From UBA685 sp002299005 (GTDB taxonomy: Bacteria; Pseudomonadota; Alphaproteobacteria; Puniceispirillales; Puniceispirillaceae), in NCBI GenBank assembly GCA_963966775.1, contig CAXAAH010000001.1, forward strand, positions 124,001 to 188,000: a stretch of DNA of 64,000 bases, read 5' to 3'. A program made the position numbers and the translations under genes. The stretch's first letter is position 1. Each line of letters opens with the position of its first letter. The notes beneath the pieces are model-generated. The model did not search any database, was not told the origin of the DNA, and saw nothing but the letters and a program-made list of their open reading frames with translations. This document shows, piece after piece, positions 18,554-27,778 of this stretch.

Positions 18554-19690
18554 TTATGTCATAAGCCGGTGCCTGAACGTGGCGGCACGGGCGCTCATTT
18601 TTTTGGCGGTAAAGGGAAAATCCTGCCAAGCGATATCTTGCAACTCTTGGCGTCTTGCCGCATCGTCTATCAGGGCTTTTAAGGCTGTTTGAAAGGCGCT
18701 CGGGCTTGGCTCATCCACAATAAGCGCGCGGCCCTTTGCAAATTCTGGAATGCCGCCGCGATTGGTGGTAATCAAGGCCGCCCCTGCTGAGAGCGCCTCT
18801 AGCACAGTTAGGCCGCCCGGTTCTTGCCATAGGGAGGGCACAAGACAAATCTCTGATTGTGCTTGCAGGCGTTTGACCGCGGCAAGCGGCTGGTGGCCCA
18901 AGGTGATTGCACGTGCACCAAGCGGGGCAAGTGCGCGCTGAATATCTCTTTCATAAGCGCTGAGGCCACTTCCATTTATATTCGTATCGGTAAAATTCTT
19001 ACCGCCCGCAAGAATGATTTGCCAATCAGGCCTATCAAACAGTAAAGGCACCGCCCCCTGACAGGCTTCTAGGATGCCTTTTTCAGGGACCATACGGCCG
19101 GCGATAAAAATCTGTTTTTGGCGCGCTTTGGGACGTGTTTTTTGACGCTCAACGCCCAATAAATTCACATAATGCTGCGCGCGGTAATCATCCTCATCAC
19201 CAAGGCCTTCAAGGAAACAGCCCTTCACAAATTCAGTGATAGAGATAATCCCCGCAAGCTGTTGTGATAATCGTTTGCGCTGTTCAACCGTCTTGCTTGC
19301 CTTAATGGTGCGCGGATCATTATGCAGATATAGAACGACTTTCAAATCAGGCCGGCTAGAAGCGATCAATGCCGCCACTTGCGGTCGCCCATGAACCTCA
19401 ATAAGGGAGGGGGTGCGTCCATTTGTTTGCAAAAAGCGCAAATAGGCTTTGGCAAGACAAGCATTGCGCGATTGCCAAAAGGGTTTTTTGTAAGATAGCC
19501 CCTGATAGGAGACACCGTCTTTGGGGGCGTCAATCATGGAGCCAAAAATCGTGATATCTTGGTTGCTTTTGGCCGTAATATGGCGCGCTAATTCATAGAC
19601 GACCGTTGAGACCGCCCCGCCATTTTGCGGCGTAAAGCGTTCCTTATGCGGCAATAGCACATCAACTTTTTGCTCATCTATTTTTGACAT
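18554..19690 (-). CDS. Glycosyltransferase family 4 protein
   Basis: A 378-residue GT-B enzyme. The N-terminal domain has a glycine-rich GGAVSTVVYELA loop; the C-terminal domain has AGRMVPEKGI and the retaining E-x7-E motif (EPGGLTVLE) for the nucleotide-sugar. It probably adds a sugar to LPS core or another surface glycan on the cytoplasmic side. It is divergent from the GT9 gene at 19858 and sits upstream of lptD on the same strand, so a role in LPS is likely but the linkage is unknown. Confidence 0.9.
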   Translation of the reverse strand: MSKIDEQKVDVLLPHKERFTPQNGGAVSTVVYELARHITAKSNQDITIFGSMIDAPKDGVSYQGLSYKKPFWQSRNACLAKAYLRFLQTNGRTPSLIEVHGRPQVAALIASSRPDLKVVLYLHNDPRTIKASKTVEQRKRLSQQLAGIISITEFVKGCFLEGLGDEDDYRAQHYVNLLGVERQKTRPKARQKQIFIAGRMVPEKGILEACQGAVPLLFDRPDWQIILAGGKNFTDTNINGSGLSAYERDIQRALAPLGARAITLGHQPLAAVKRLQAQSEICLVPSLWQEPGGLTVLEALSAGAALITTNRGGIPEFAKGRALIVDEPSPSAFQTALKALIDDAARRQELQDIAWQDFPFTAKKMSARAATFRHRLMT

Positions 19691-19857
19691 TCACACTATC
19701 GCTTATCGTTTTGTGCCTTGAGGGGAGTGAAAAAAAGACAGCGCTTTTGGGGCTTTCAGGTGCGCTTTTTGCCTCTTTTTGGTATATAGAGCTGATTGGT
19801 TGTTGTAAAGAAACAGCCATGGGTGAGTTTAAGGGGCTTGGTTTAAGGGGGCGCATG

Positions 19858-20775
19858 ATGCGGCTGTTAGTCATAAAACACGGTGCGCTAGGTGATATTA
19901 TTCAAGGGATTGATGCCTTTGCCAGTCTGCGCGCCCATTTTGCAGACGCCCATATAAGCATGCTGACAACACCCCCCTTTGCTGGTTTGATGGAGGCTAT
20001 GCCTTATTTTGATGAGGTGCTGGTTGATAAAAGAGCGCCTATCTATCAGCTTGGCGAGATGCGGCGCATGCGTCAAATAGTCAAATCTGGCTTTGATTAT
20101 ATCATTGATATGCAATGCTCTAAGCGAACCTCTATGTATCACCGGCTATTTGCGCCTCAGGGGCAAAAATGGCTTGGGACGACCAAACATTGCTCTCATC
20201 CTTACCCTGATTTTAGCGGCGTGAATAATAAGGATCGCATGTTACAGGCGGCCTTCATGCTTGGCGCACCGGCGATAGAGGGTGATTTATCCTTTTTGTC
20301 GAACCCAAATAAGGGGGCAGGTGTTATCGCACAAGATAGCCCTTATGCGGTGTTGATGCCCGGCTGTTCGCCTGCTAAACCATCCAAAAAATGGCCTGCC
20401 GCGCATTATGCTGACTTGGCCAAGAGGCTGTTGGCGCAATCTATCAAGCCTGTGATTATTGGTACAGCGGTTGATAAAGAGGCCTGTGATGCGATTGAAA
20501 AAGCGTGTCCTGAGGCGCTAAATCTTTGCGGCAAAACAAGCCTATCTGCGCTTGCCAGCCTATGCGCCGGGGCAGATATCTGTGTCGGCAATGATAGTGG
20601 CCCTGTGTTCCTCGCCGCAAAGACAGGCGCGCCGACCATAATGGTGATGGGGCCTGATACAAATCCAGAGATGTCAGCTCCAACAGGCGCACAAGCCACC
20701 TATCTGAAGGCAGAGGCGTTAGCAGACCTCGCGGCAGATGAGGTTTATAACGCTATTAGCCGCCTAAAAGCGTGA
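19858..20775 (+). CDS. Glycosyltransferase family 9 (heptosyltransferase-like)
   Basis: An ADP-heptose:LPS heptosyltransferase-type GT-B enzyme. It begins MRLLVIKHGALGDIIQ, the usual GT9 N terminus, and has the PGCSPAKPSKKWP donor loop and CVGNDSGPVFLAA near the end. The frame is open back to 19684, but the family start and a GGGGG ribosome site favour ATG 19858 (ATG 19855 is the neighbour), giving 305 residues. With hldE in the same window, heptose addition to the LPS core is the likely job. Its 3' end overlaps the convergent DUF924 gene by 12 bases. Confidence 0.88.
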   Translation: MRLLVIKHGALGDIIQGIDAFASLRAHFADAHISMLTTPPFAGLMEAMPYFDEVLVDKRAPIYQLGEMRRMRQIVKSGFDYIIDMQCSKRTSMYHRLFAPQGQKWLGTTKHCSHPYPDFSGVNNKDRMLQAAFMLGAPAIEGDLSFLSNPNKGAGVIAQDSPYAVLMPGCSPAKPSKKWPAAHYADLAKRLLAQSIKPVIIGTAVDKEACDAIEKACPEALNLCGKTSLSALASLCAGADICVGNDSGPVFLAAKTGAPTIMVMGPDTNPEMSAPTGAQATYLKAEALADLAADEVYNAISRLKA

Positions 20776-21312
20776 GCCCGGCTGGGTTAGAAACTGTGTT
20801 TCTTCTTCTGTCGATGGGCGACCTAATATCGCATTCCTGTGCGGGTAATGGCCGAAGCGTTCGATGATATCTGTGTGACGCTGAAGATAATCTTGGTTCA
20901 TCTCATTGGTATGGCTCGCAAAGAGCGGCACAGCTAATTTGTGTATCTCAATATCTTCACTATGCATTAACGGCATTAGCAGGAAGGTGTTCTTGGCGGA
21001 TACTTCCGGCACAAGATATCCTTTATCGACGCCGCGCAAAGCATGGGCCAATGCCATCTCATCACCGGCAAAGGCAAGAGGCGTGTCGCGGTGAATATTG
21101 CGCGTCATCTGGTCAAGCAGCAAAATCAGCGCCAAGCACCCATCGCTTGTCTGTGCCCAGCTATCAAGACGCGCACCAAGGGCATCATTAACCAATTTGC
21201 CAAAGCGATCTTCTAGCAAAGCGTCAAATTCAGGGTCTTTGGTAAACCATTGTTTTGGCGTGATCTCTTCAAACCAAAAAGCCAATATGTCAGGGATCGC
21301 ACTGTCTTTCAT
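20764..21312 (-). CDS. DUF924 family protein
   Basis: A roughly 182-residue helical, soluble protein with DUF924 marks: an early ILAFWFEE, KQWFxKDPEFD, LALILLLDQMxRNIHR, and a late HTDIIERFGHYPHRN segment. The fold is TPR-like; its biochemical role is not known to me. It is last in a minus-strand run after the FAD oxidase and tsaC. GTG 21315 directly precedes ATG 21312 and either could start it. Its 3' end overlaps the GT9 gene. Confidence 0.88.
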   Translation of the reverse strand: MKDSAIPDILAFWFEEITPKQWFTKDPEFDALLEDRFGKLVNDALGARLDSWAQTSDGCLALILLLDQMTRNIHRDTPLAFAGDEMALAHALRGVDKGYLVPEVSAKNTFLLMPLMHSEDIEIHKLAVPLFASHTNEMNQDYLQRHTDIIERFGHYPHRNAILGRPSTEEETQFLTQPGSRF

Positions 21313-21348
21313 CACACGGTCTCCTTCATAAAAATTATGGTAAGATAG

Positions 21349-22779
21349 CTAGTGTAACACTTTTCCGGGATTTAATAACCCCTTGGGATCAAGCGTTGTT
21401 TTGATAGCTTTCATCGTCGCCAAGGCGACCGGGTCTTTTAACGCCGCTAGCTGGTCAACCTTCATCGCCCCAATACCATGTTCCGCGCTGATAGAACCAT
21501 TACATTCATAAAGCGCGGCATAGATAGCATCAAAGATAGCACCACGCTTTTGCGCCCAAGAGGCATCACCGCCGAGGCGTTCGACGACATTGAAATGGAC
21601 GTTGCCATCCCCTAAATGCCCATAGCCACAAATCCGCACCTCAGGGTCAATCTCTTTGACATTATTAGATGCCAGCTCATAAAAGCGGCTAAAGTCGGAC
21701 AAGGTCACAGAGATATCTGTGTTCACAGGCGTTGATTCACGCTTGGTCGATTCAGGCGCGTTCTCTCTGATATCCCACATGGCGGTGCGTTGTGTTTCAT
21801 TCTGGGCAATGACCGCATCTAGCACGTGACCTGTCTCAAAAGCATCTGCCAAAATCATCTCTAGCTTTTGCGTGATAGGCGATGTGCCATCATCATTTGG
21901 CTTGGCTAGTTCAGGGTCTGACGAGCCGATTTCCATCAAAATGGCAAAAGCGGGGATTGGCTTTAACGGGCAGGGCAGTTGCGGGAATTGCTTTTCGACA
22001 ATCGCAAAAATATCATGCGGCATAATCTCAAACGCTTCGACAATATCACCAGAGGCTTTTTTCACCTGCGCTAGAAGCTCAACACCTGCTTGCGGGTGTG
22101 GGATAGCGGCAATCGCTGTGGCTCTGGCGGTTGGCTTGGGGAATAATTTCATAGATGCGGCGGTAATAATGCCTAATGTGCCTTCGCCGCCGATGAAAAG
22201 ATGCTTGAGATCATAGCCAGTATTATCTTTGCGCAAGGAGGTAAGCAAATTCATCACCTTGCCGCCCATCAGCACGACTTCTAGCCCAAGGCACAAATCG
22301 CGCGTATTGCCATAGCGTAACACATTAATGCCGCCCGCATTTGTCGATAAATTGCCACCGATAGAACAGCTTCCCTTGGCGGCTAAATTGAGCGGGAAAT
22401 GTAGATCATGTTCATCAGCCAGATTATGCAGGCTTTCAAGCAAACACCCTGCTTCAACAATCATAGAGCGGTTTTCAGGCGAGATAGAGCGCACCTTATT
22501 CATGCGGGCAAGCGATAGCACAAACATGTGACCGCTTTGGTCAGGAATGCCGCCACCGACAAGCCCTGTATTGCCGCCTTGCGGTACGATATACAGATCA
22601 TGCGCATCAGCTAGTGCCATAATTTCAGAGACTTGTGCGGTTGAAACAGGCAGTAAGATAGCTGCCGCCGCACCAGAGTAATTGCCGCGCCAATCATCAA
22701 GAAATGGCGCCATATCGCCCTTATCAATAATGATGTTTTTCGGGCTTAGAATATCTGTTAATGCTTGAATAACGCTCAT
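21349..22779 (-). CDS. FAD-linked 2-hydroxyacid dehydrogenase/oxidase (GlcD/D2HGDH-like)
   Basis: A 476-residue FAD-binding PCMH-domain flavoenzyme that oxidises a D-2-hydroxyacid such as D-lactate, glycolate or D-2-hydroxyglutarate. The FAD site shows PQGGNTGLVGGG and GGNLSTNAGG; DNTGYDLKHLFIGGEGTLGIIT is the long signature of this class. The C-terminal substrate domain contains CGYGHLGDGNVHFN with a metal-binding His pair and EHGIG near the end. No glcE or glcF partner is present, which favours the stand-alone D2HGDH/D-lactate type. It lies between tsaC and DUF924. Confidence 0.9.
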   Translation of the reverse strand: MSVIQALTDILSPKNIIIDKGDMAPFLDDWRGNYSGAAAAILLPVSTAQVSEIMALADAHDLYIVPQGGNTGLVGGGIPDQSGHMFVLSLARMNKVRSISPENRSMIVEAGCLLESLHNLADEHDLHFPLNLAAKGSCSIGGNLSTNAGGINVLRYGNTRDLCLGLEVVLMGGKVMNLLTSLRKDNTGYDLKHLFIGGEGTLGIITAASMKLFPKPTARATAIAAIPHPQAGVELLAQVKKASGDIVEAFEIMPHDIFAIVEKQFPQLPCPLKPIPAFAILMEIGSSDPELAKPNDDGTSPITQKLEMILADAFETGHVLDAVIAQNETQRTAMWDIRENAPESTKRESTPVNTDISVTLSDFSRFYELASNNVKEIDPEVRICGYGHLGDGNVHFNVVERLGGDASWAQKRGAIFDAIYAALYECNGSISAEHGIGAMKVDQLAALKDPVALATMKAIKTTLDPKGLLNPGKVLH

Positions 22780-22804
22780 GATAATCTCACAAATCTCTTA
22801 TAAT

Positions 22805-23749
22805 TTATCTATCGGCCGCCGCGCGCGTTAGCCTATCATTAATTGCCGCCCCAACACCATCTTTATCAATAGGCGCAATCGCAATCGCCCGGCCTTGTGT
22901 TTTATCCGCCTTGTGGAGTGTCGCAAATAATAAAGACGCCGCCTCTATCAAATCGCCTTTAGAAGATAGGGTAAAATCCACCTTGTGAGGCGAGGGGCCA
23001 AACCCGATGAAAATATCCCCTTCTTGCGGGTCAGTTACGTTCAACCTGACAGGCTTGGTTGGGGCATAATGGCTTGTCAATTGGCCGGGCGCATTTGGTT
23101 TAATGTCATTTGTGATGATTGCCTCATCACCTAATTCAGGGCAAATGGCGGCGACCATCTCATGGGTGATAGGGCCGGGGCGCAGGATTGATAGGGCTTT
23201 GTTGCTGCAGTCAATGATGGTTGATTCCACCCCTGCCTCGCACGGGCCGCCATCTAGAATATAGGCACATGATGGCCCAAGATCAGCCTCGACATGCGTG
23301 GCCAAAGTGGGGCTGATTTTGCCAGATAAATTGGCCGAAGGTGCCGCAATTGGCACACCTGCCTTGGCAATTAATTCTTGCACAAGAGGCGGTGCTGGCA
23401 GGCGCAAGGCAATGGTATCAAGGCCCGCTGTGACAAGATGTGAGATAGGCGCAGACGGCTTTAAGGGCACGATAATCGTCAAGGCGCCTGGCCAAAATGC
23501 GTCTGCTAGCCTGAGGGATCTGTCATCAAATACCCCGATCTCTTCTGCCTGTTCCATCGAGGCGATATGCGCAATCAGAGGGTTAAAAGACGGCCGCCCT
23601 TTGGCTTGATAAATCTTCGCTACCGCCTCATCATTTGTCGCATCAGCGCCTAGCCCATAGACAGTTTCTGTCGGAAAGCTGACAAGCTGGCCATCTAATA
23701 ATGCTTTTGCGGCATCAAACAAAGATTGAGTTGTGAAGGCGGTTAACAT
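22805..23749 (-). CDS. tsaC: L-threonylcarbamoyladenylate synthase (TsaC/Sua5)
   Basis: Makes threonylcarbamoyl-AMP for the t6A37 modification of ANN-decoding tRNAs. The YrdC domain (about 1-195) shows SFPTETVYGLGADA, the KxR-type YQAKGRPSFNPL and the SANLSG loop. An extra C-terminal Sua5 domain (about 230-314) marks the longer Sua5 version, at 314 residues. The frame is open to 23791, but ATG 23749 follows an AGG by 7 bases and begins the domain. It heads a minus-strand run with the FAD oxidase and DUF924, and is divergent from the SRAP gene. Confidence 0.93.
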   Translation of the reverse strand: MLTAFTTQSLFDAAKALLDGQLVSFPTETVYGLGADATNDEAVAKIYQAKGRPSFNPLIAHIASMEQAEEIGVFDDRSLRLADAFWPGALTIIVPLKPSAPISHLVTAGLDTIALRLPAPPLVQELIAKAGVPIAAPSANLSGKISPTLATHVEADLGPSCAYILDGGPCEAGVESTIIDCSNKALSILRPGPITHEMVAAICPELGDEAIITNDIKPNAPGQLTSHYAPTKPVRLNVTDPQEGDIFIGFGPSPHKVDFTLSSKGDLIEAASLLFATLHKADKTQGRAIAIAPIDKDGVGAAINDRLTRAAADR

Positions 23750-23796
23750 AATTATACCTATATAGGAAAAGCGGTGTAATATATCTATCAATTTTG

Positions 23797-23847
23797 AACG
23801 CTAGGCAAATTTCAACGCTAGGCAATTTTGAACGCTAGGAAAGTCAA
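23797..23847 (+). repeat. Three-copy 17-bp direct repeat in the tsaC/SRAP divergent region
   Basis: AACGCTAGG occurs at 23797, 23814 and 23831, exactly 17 bases apart, each followed by a similar A/T-rich filler. The repeat lies 20-70 bases upstream of the SRAP start and about 50 bases beyond the tsaC start. Spacing of 17 is not a full-turn multiple, so it may be a recent tandem duplication rather than a cooperative operator. Confidence 0.75.
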
Positions 23848-23867
23848 AGCAGGGAACTCATAGCAAA

Positions 23868-24524
23868 ATGTGTGGTCGATTTACAGTCACGGCAACCCCT
23901 CATGAGCTATTAAATCGCTTTGGGGTCGCTATTAATAGCAATCTTGCCCCGCGCTGGAATGTTGCGCCCTCGCAAAGCACACCTATCATCCGCTCTCATG
24001 GCATGACGAATGAGATGGTAATGGCGCGGTTTGGCCTTGATGGGGTGCTGGCAAATAAAAGCCTGATTAATGCGCGTTCTGAGACGATCACTGAAAAACC
24101 GACCTTTGCGAGAGCCTTTGAGAGCATGCGTTGTCTTGTGGTGGCAAGTGGCTGGTATGAATGGAAGGATAAGGGCAAGCCTCATCATATCCAGCTTAAT
24201 GATGGGCGCGTTATGGGGTTTGGCGGGCTTGCCTTCACAAGAGGCAAACACACCAGCTTTGTGATTGTGACAAACGCCGCAACAGGCGCATTGGCAGATA
24301 TTCATCATCGCACACCGCTTGTTCTGGCCTCATCTGATTGGCAAACATGGCTGCAAGGCTCTCCTGAACAGGCGCAGAGTTTATTTACCCCCATCGAGAG
24401 CCGCCATTTCAATGCCTATGCTGTCTCGCCAGATGTGGGCAATGTGCGCCATGATCATGCCGGGCTAACCGCCCCTTATAAAGCGCCTGTTATCGAGCCA
24501 GATCAGGCCGATTTATTCTCCTAA
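23868..24524 (+). CDS. SRAP-family abasic-site processing protein (YedK/HMCES-like)
   Basis: A 218-residue SRAP-domain protein that forms a covalent thiazolidine link to abasic sites in single-stranded DNA through Cys2. Visible marks are MCGRF at the start, the NARSET loop, SGWYEWK, and the active HHRTP histidine. The family shields abasic sites at stalled forks. Its stop overlaps by 4 bases the stop of a convergent AlkA-like glycosylase, an enzyme class that creates abasic sites. A triplicate 17-bp repeat precedes it. Confidence 0.95.
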   Translation: MCGRFTVTATPHELLNRFGVAINSNLAPRWNVAPSQSTPIIRSHGMTNEMVMARFGLDGVLANKSLINARSETITEKPTFARAFESMRCLVVASGWYEWKDKGKPHHIQLNDGRVMGFGGLAFTRGKHTSFVIVTNAATGALADIHHRTPLVLASSDWQTWLQGSPEQAQSLFTPIESRHFNAYAVSPDVGNVRHDHAGLTAPYKAPVIEPDQADLFS

Positions 24525-25153
24525 ATAGCCGAGGGGGTCGCATGGCGAACCTCAATCGCATAGAGATGCCATAAAAAGAGCGCGCCAGCCCCGCGATAGG
24601 GTGACCAATGTGCGGCAAGTATTTCCATCTGGGCCATATCAGGCCGGCTATTTAGACGCTTGAGGCGCCGCATAGCTTCTTGCAAAGCAATATCATTGCC
24701 GGGCCATGCATCCATATCACCCAAGGCAAAGAGCCGGTAATTATCAGCTGTCCACGCCCCAATACCGCGCAAGGCCGTCAGCCTATCTTGCACCTCTTGG
24801 CCTGATAGATGCGGTAATTGCCCCAAATCAAGCGCGCCTGTCTCAATCGCTCGTGCTAGCCCGATAAGATATTCTGCCTTTCTCTGTGATACGCCATGCG
24901 CCTTGAGCATATCAGGAGCGGCGGTCACAAGCGCCTTTGCAGATGTCAGATTCGCACCGGTTAATTTTGCCCATAGGCTTGTCGCAACATGCCGCGATAT
25001 TTGCTGGCCGATGATAATCTTTGCCAAAGTGCCAAAGCTTTGTGGCATAGAGCGGTCAGACGGATAGCCATAATCCGTTATTCCTTTGGCAATATCTTCA
25101 TCCTGAAGGCCAAGATTATTCAGTGCGTTGATAAGGGGCTTGTCTTGTGACAT
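24521..25153 (-). CDS. AlkA-like DNA-3-methyladenine glycosylase (HhH-GPD)
   Basis: A 210-residue base-excision glycosylase that removes alkylated purines. It has the helix-hairpin-helix LRGIGAWTADN and, after the loop, the catalytic Asp in WPGNDIALQEA; no Cys4 iron-sulfur cluster is present, as usual for AlkA. It lacks the extra N-terminal domain of E. coli AlkA and resembles the shorter MagIII/AlkC-free form. The gene is transcribed towards SRAP with a 4-base overlap of stops, and its start is divergent from the cytochrome b561 gene. Confidence 0.9.
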   Translation of the reverse strand: MSQDKPLINALNNLGLQDEDIAKGITDYGYPSDRSMPQSFGTLAKIIIGQQISRHVATSLWAKLTGANLTSAKALVTAAPDMLKAHGVSQRKAEYLIGLARAIETGALDLGQLPHLSGQEVQDRLTALRGIGAWTADNYRLFALGDMDAWPGNDIALQEAMRRLKRLNSRPDMAQMEILAAHWSPYRGAGALFLWHLYAIEVRHATPSAI

Positions 25154-25244
25154 GGTTTTAAAAGATGGCTTTCGGGTTTCACTAAATGGATTAATAAGCG
25201 TACTATTTATCGAAAGGAAAAGCCAAATTTTAAAGGGGCAGGAA

Positions 25245-25898
25245 ATGAAAGTATGGGATTTGCCGTTGCGCGTGTTTCATTGGAGCTTCATGCTATGCGT
25301 CATAGGTGCCATCGGCTCTGGTAAGATGGGCAATTGGGACATCCATGAACGCTTCGGCCTCGCTATTATGGGGCTTGTGTCTTTTCGGATTATTTGGGGC
25401 TTTATTGGCTCTCATACGGCGCGGTTTCGTAATTTTATTAAAAGCCCGCGTGCCTTTATTACAACCGCTAAGGGGCTGTTAAAAAAGCAATCTAGCAATG
25501 AGGCAGGCCATAGCGCTGTTGGCGGTTATGCGACACTTGCTCTGTTGTTTATACCTTTGATGATGGCGCTTACAGGCTCATTTTCCACGGATGATATCTT
25601 GTTTGACGGGCCATTTTATCATTTGATGCCAGAATGGGCCAAGCAAGCTGGCACAATTCATCATTATGGTGAGAAGCTGATATTCTTGATTATCGCGGCG
25701 CATCTTGGCGCGCTCTTGTATTATTATTTCCGATTGCGCAAGAATTTGATTAAGCCAATGGTCACGGGTAAGGCCGATTATGCCACAGGGGAAGAGGCAC
25801 GCCTTTCAAAAGGCAAAACGATGTTTGGCCTATTCTTGCTAGCAGGGCTGGTGGCTTTGGCGCAATCAGCCACCCAATTGCGCCCAGATTTCTTTTAG
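25245..25898 (+). CDS. Cytochrome b561-family membrane protein
   Basis: A 217-residue four-helix b-type cytochrome of the Ni-Fe-hydrogenase/b561 group. Heme-ligand histidines are visible in RVFHWSF, WDIHERFG, TIHHYGEK and AAHLGALL. The frame is open back to 25128, but ATG 25245 has GGGGCAGGA upstream and begins at the first family motif. It faces a cytochrome c' gene 34 bases beyond its stop on the other strand, a common pairing, so it probably passes electrons between quinol and a periplasmic c-type protein. Confidence 0.9.
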   Translation: MKVWDLPLRVFHWSFMLCVIGAIGSGKMGNWDIHERFGLAIMGLVSFRIIWGFIGSHTARFRNFIKSPRAFITTAKGLLKKQSSNEAGHSAVGGYATLALLFIPLMMALTGSFSTDDILFDGPFYHLMPEWAKQAGTIHHYGEKLIFLIIAAHLGALLYYYFRLRKNLIKPMVTGKADYATGEEARLSKGKTMFGLFLLAGLVALAQSATQLRPDFF

Positions 25899-25932
25899 CA
25901 CCGGTCTCTGTTAGTCCTAAAGCAGTTGCTCT

Positions 25933-26373
25933 CTATTTTCTGAATTGAGAATGGCAAGCCCCGCAGGTTTTGCCCAAGGCTTGCATGCCAGCCATAATGG
26001 CGTTGCCATCACCATCTTTTGCGGCATTTGCCAATGATAGGGCTGCCTTTTGGTTGTCTTGTGCCAGCGCGGTAAAGCTATCAAAGCGTTCCCAAATGCT
26101 TGGCAGTGCGTCTGTCTGATGCGTATCAGGGCCTGTGCCCGCTGGAAAGAATTCAGGCATTTGCTCTGCCCAAGCGGCAATTTTCAGCGCGCTTGCCGCA
26201 ATGGCCTCATAGTCACCACCACTAAATTGGCCACGCATTTGGCGCATTGCGATGCCTGTTTGTTTGAAATTCGCCTTTCGCGCGGCAACAAGATCACTTT
26301 GTGCTGAGGCGGTAACAGACGCGCTTGCGCCTATGGCAAGAATAAGCAAACTGGCTGATAGTCTTTTGAACAT
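25933..26373 (-). CDS. Cytochrome c' / c556 family protein
   Basis: A 146-residue periplasmic monoheme protein. The signal peptide is about 1-24 (ending ASAQS). The four-helix bundle ends with the heme site CGACHSQFRK, at the far C terminus as in cytochromes c'. Family members bind NO or CO and are often found beside b561-type cytochromes, as here at 25245. It converges with that gene, so the two are not one operon. The fifth heme ligand is the His of CGACH. Confidence 0.93.
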   Translation of the reverse strand: MFKRLSASLLILAIGASASVTASAQSDLVAARKANFKQTGIAMRQMRGQFSGGDYEAIAASALKIAAWAEQMPEFFPAGTGPDTHQTDALPSIWERFDSFTALAQDNQKAALSLANAAKDGDGNAIMAGMQALGKTCGACHSQFRK

Positions 26374-26481
26374 AATGTTTCTCTGTGGTGGTTAGGGTGA
26401 GATTAAGGTATATGTTGATACGTAACGCCTTTATGTTTCAGATTTAACGGCAACTCTTTAATTTTCTCTTAAGGCGATTTT

Positions 26482-27360
26482 ATGCCCCCCATTTTCATTG
26501 GTCTCATTCTCTCGATACTTGGCATTTGCTTTGGTGTTGGCACGGGGGCGATTGTCAAATTTATAGCGAATGACGTGAATTTGGTGCTGACTATTTTCTA
26601 TCGCTTTTTATTTTCCCTGCCCTTGTTATATGTGGCGGCTATCATCGCCAAAGGGCGCGATTTTTATAAAATTAATGCCAAAAAGACCCTCGTTATTCGC
26701 GTTGTATTAGGCCTGTTAGGCATCTTTTTCTGGTTTTTATCCATTCGCAATTTGCCGCTTGGCTTGGCAACCGCCATCGTCAACGGGTCGGTGATTTATG
26801 TCGCCATGCTCTCGCCCTTCTTCTTAGGGGAGCGTGTTGGCATCTATCGCTGGTCAGCTGTTTTGGTGGGGCTGTTTGGCGTGTGCGTTATCTCAGGCGC
26901 TTTAAACGAACAGTTTGAGCTGGCCATTTTATTGCCTATGGCGGCCTCTTTATCGATTGGCGGCCTTCAGCTTGCTTTGCGTCGTCTTGGTAAAAGTGAC
27001 GCGCCGGCGGTTGTGGCGAGTTGGTATAATTCCATCGGCGCGCTTTCGGTTGGCTTGCTTATCCTTGCGGTGCCAAGCTATTGGGCGATGCCAGCGCCGC
27101 ATGTCATACCGTATTTGATATTATTGGGCGTCTTTGGCAGTGGCTTGCAAATTTGTTTGACGGCGTCTTTTAAATATATTGATGCGGTTGTGATTGCGAC
27201 TATCCGCTATTTGCAAGTGCCTATGGCGGCTTTGCTCGGCTATTTTGTGTTCCAAGAGGTGCCCACAATGACGCATTATCTTGGCGCCATGTTGATTGTT
27301 GGCTCTTGTCTTGTGATTGTCTTTCGCGAATTTTATCGCCGCAAGCAAAGCACAAGTTAA
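26482..27360 (+). CDS. EamA/DMT-family transporter
   Basis: A 292-residue inner-membrane protein with ten hydrophobic segments in two EamA repeats (about 1-140 and 150-285). It belongs to the drug/metabolite transporter superfamily, which exports amino acids, nucleobases or similar small molecules; the substrate cannot be inferred. It is divergent from the cytochrome c' gene and converges with a DUF1801-type gene 1 base after its stop. AAGG lies upstream of the ATG. Confidence 0.9.
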   Translation: MPPIFIGLILSILGICFGVGTGAIVKFIANDVNLVLTIFYRFLFSLPLLYVAAIIAKGRDFYKINAKKTLVIRVVLGLLGIFFWFLSIRNLPLGLATAIVNGSVIYVAMLSPFFLGERVGIYRWSAVLVGLFGVCVISGALNEQFELAILLPMAASLSIGGLQLALRRLGKSDAPAVVASWYNSIGALSVGLLILAVPSYWAMPAPHVIPYLILLGVFGSGLQICLTASFKYIDAVVIATIRYLQVPMAALLGYFVFQEVPTMTHYLGAMLIVGSCLVIVFREFYRRKQSTS

Positions 27361-27361
27361 T

Positions 27362-27778
27362 CTATCTTTTTTTGGTAGAGTTTATTTTATAAAGAAGCGA
27401 TGCCAATACACAACTTTGCAATATATCGTCGCTTGGGGGAGAGTGAGGGTCAATTACGATCGCTCGGTTCTTTGAAAAAGCAAGAATATCCGAATATATG
27501 ATCTTGAAGTCTTCTATTAATCGGGTCTTGCAGTGGAATAGTAACGCTACATTAGCGTGACCAGATAGTCCAATTCGCACTGTGCTTCCGGCACTTGTCT
27601 GTTTTGTAATGTAACTTGGGTCTCCCCAACGCAACTCTTCGGCGAGGGGGCCAATTCTAGCATCTGCTTCAGCCGCATTGAATATTAACGCTCTCAAGTG
27701 AAAAAGATAAGCTCTCCTATCATCGGGAAAGCGCAGAAACTTATCTTCAACGTCCTTATTTTCAAATGCACGCATCAC
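27362..27778 (-). CDS. DUF1801-type protein
   Basis: A 138-residue soluble protein similar to the YdhG/DUF1801 group, with EELRWGDPSY in the middle and a late VALLFHCKTRLIEDF. Members have a phosphatidylinositol-transfer-like or small alpha/beta fold of unknown role. It converges on the EamA gene with 1 base between stops. Its composition is slightly more AT-rich than its neighbours. AAGAAGGGAG precedes the MMR start. Confidence 0.8.
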   Translation of the reverse strand: MMRAFENKDVEDKFLRFPDDRRAYLFHLRALIFNAAEADARIGPLAEELRWGDPSYITKQTSAGSTVRIGLSGHANVALLFHCKTRLIEDFKIIYSDILAFSKNRAIVIDPHSPPSDDILQSCVLASLLYKINSTKKR

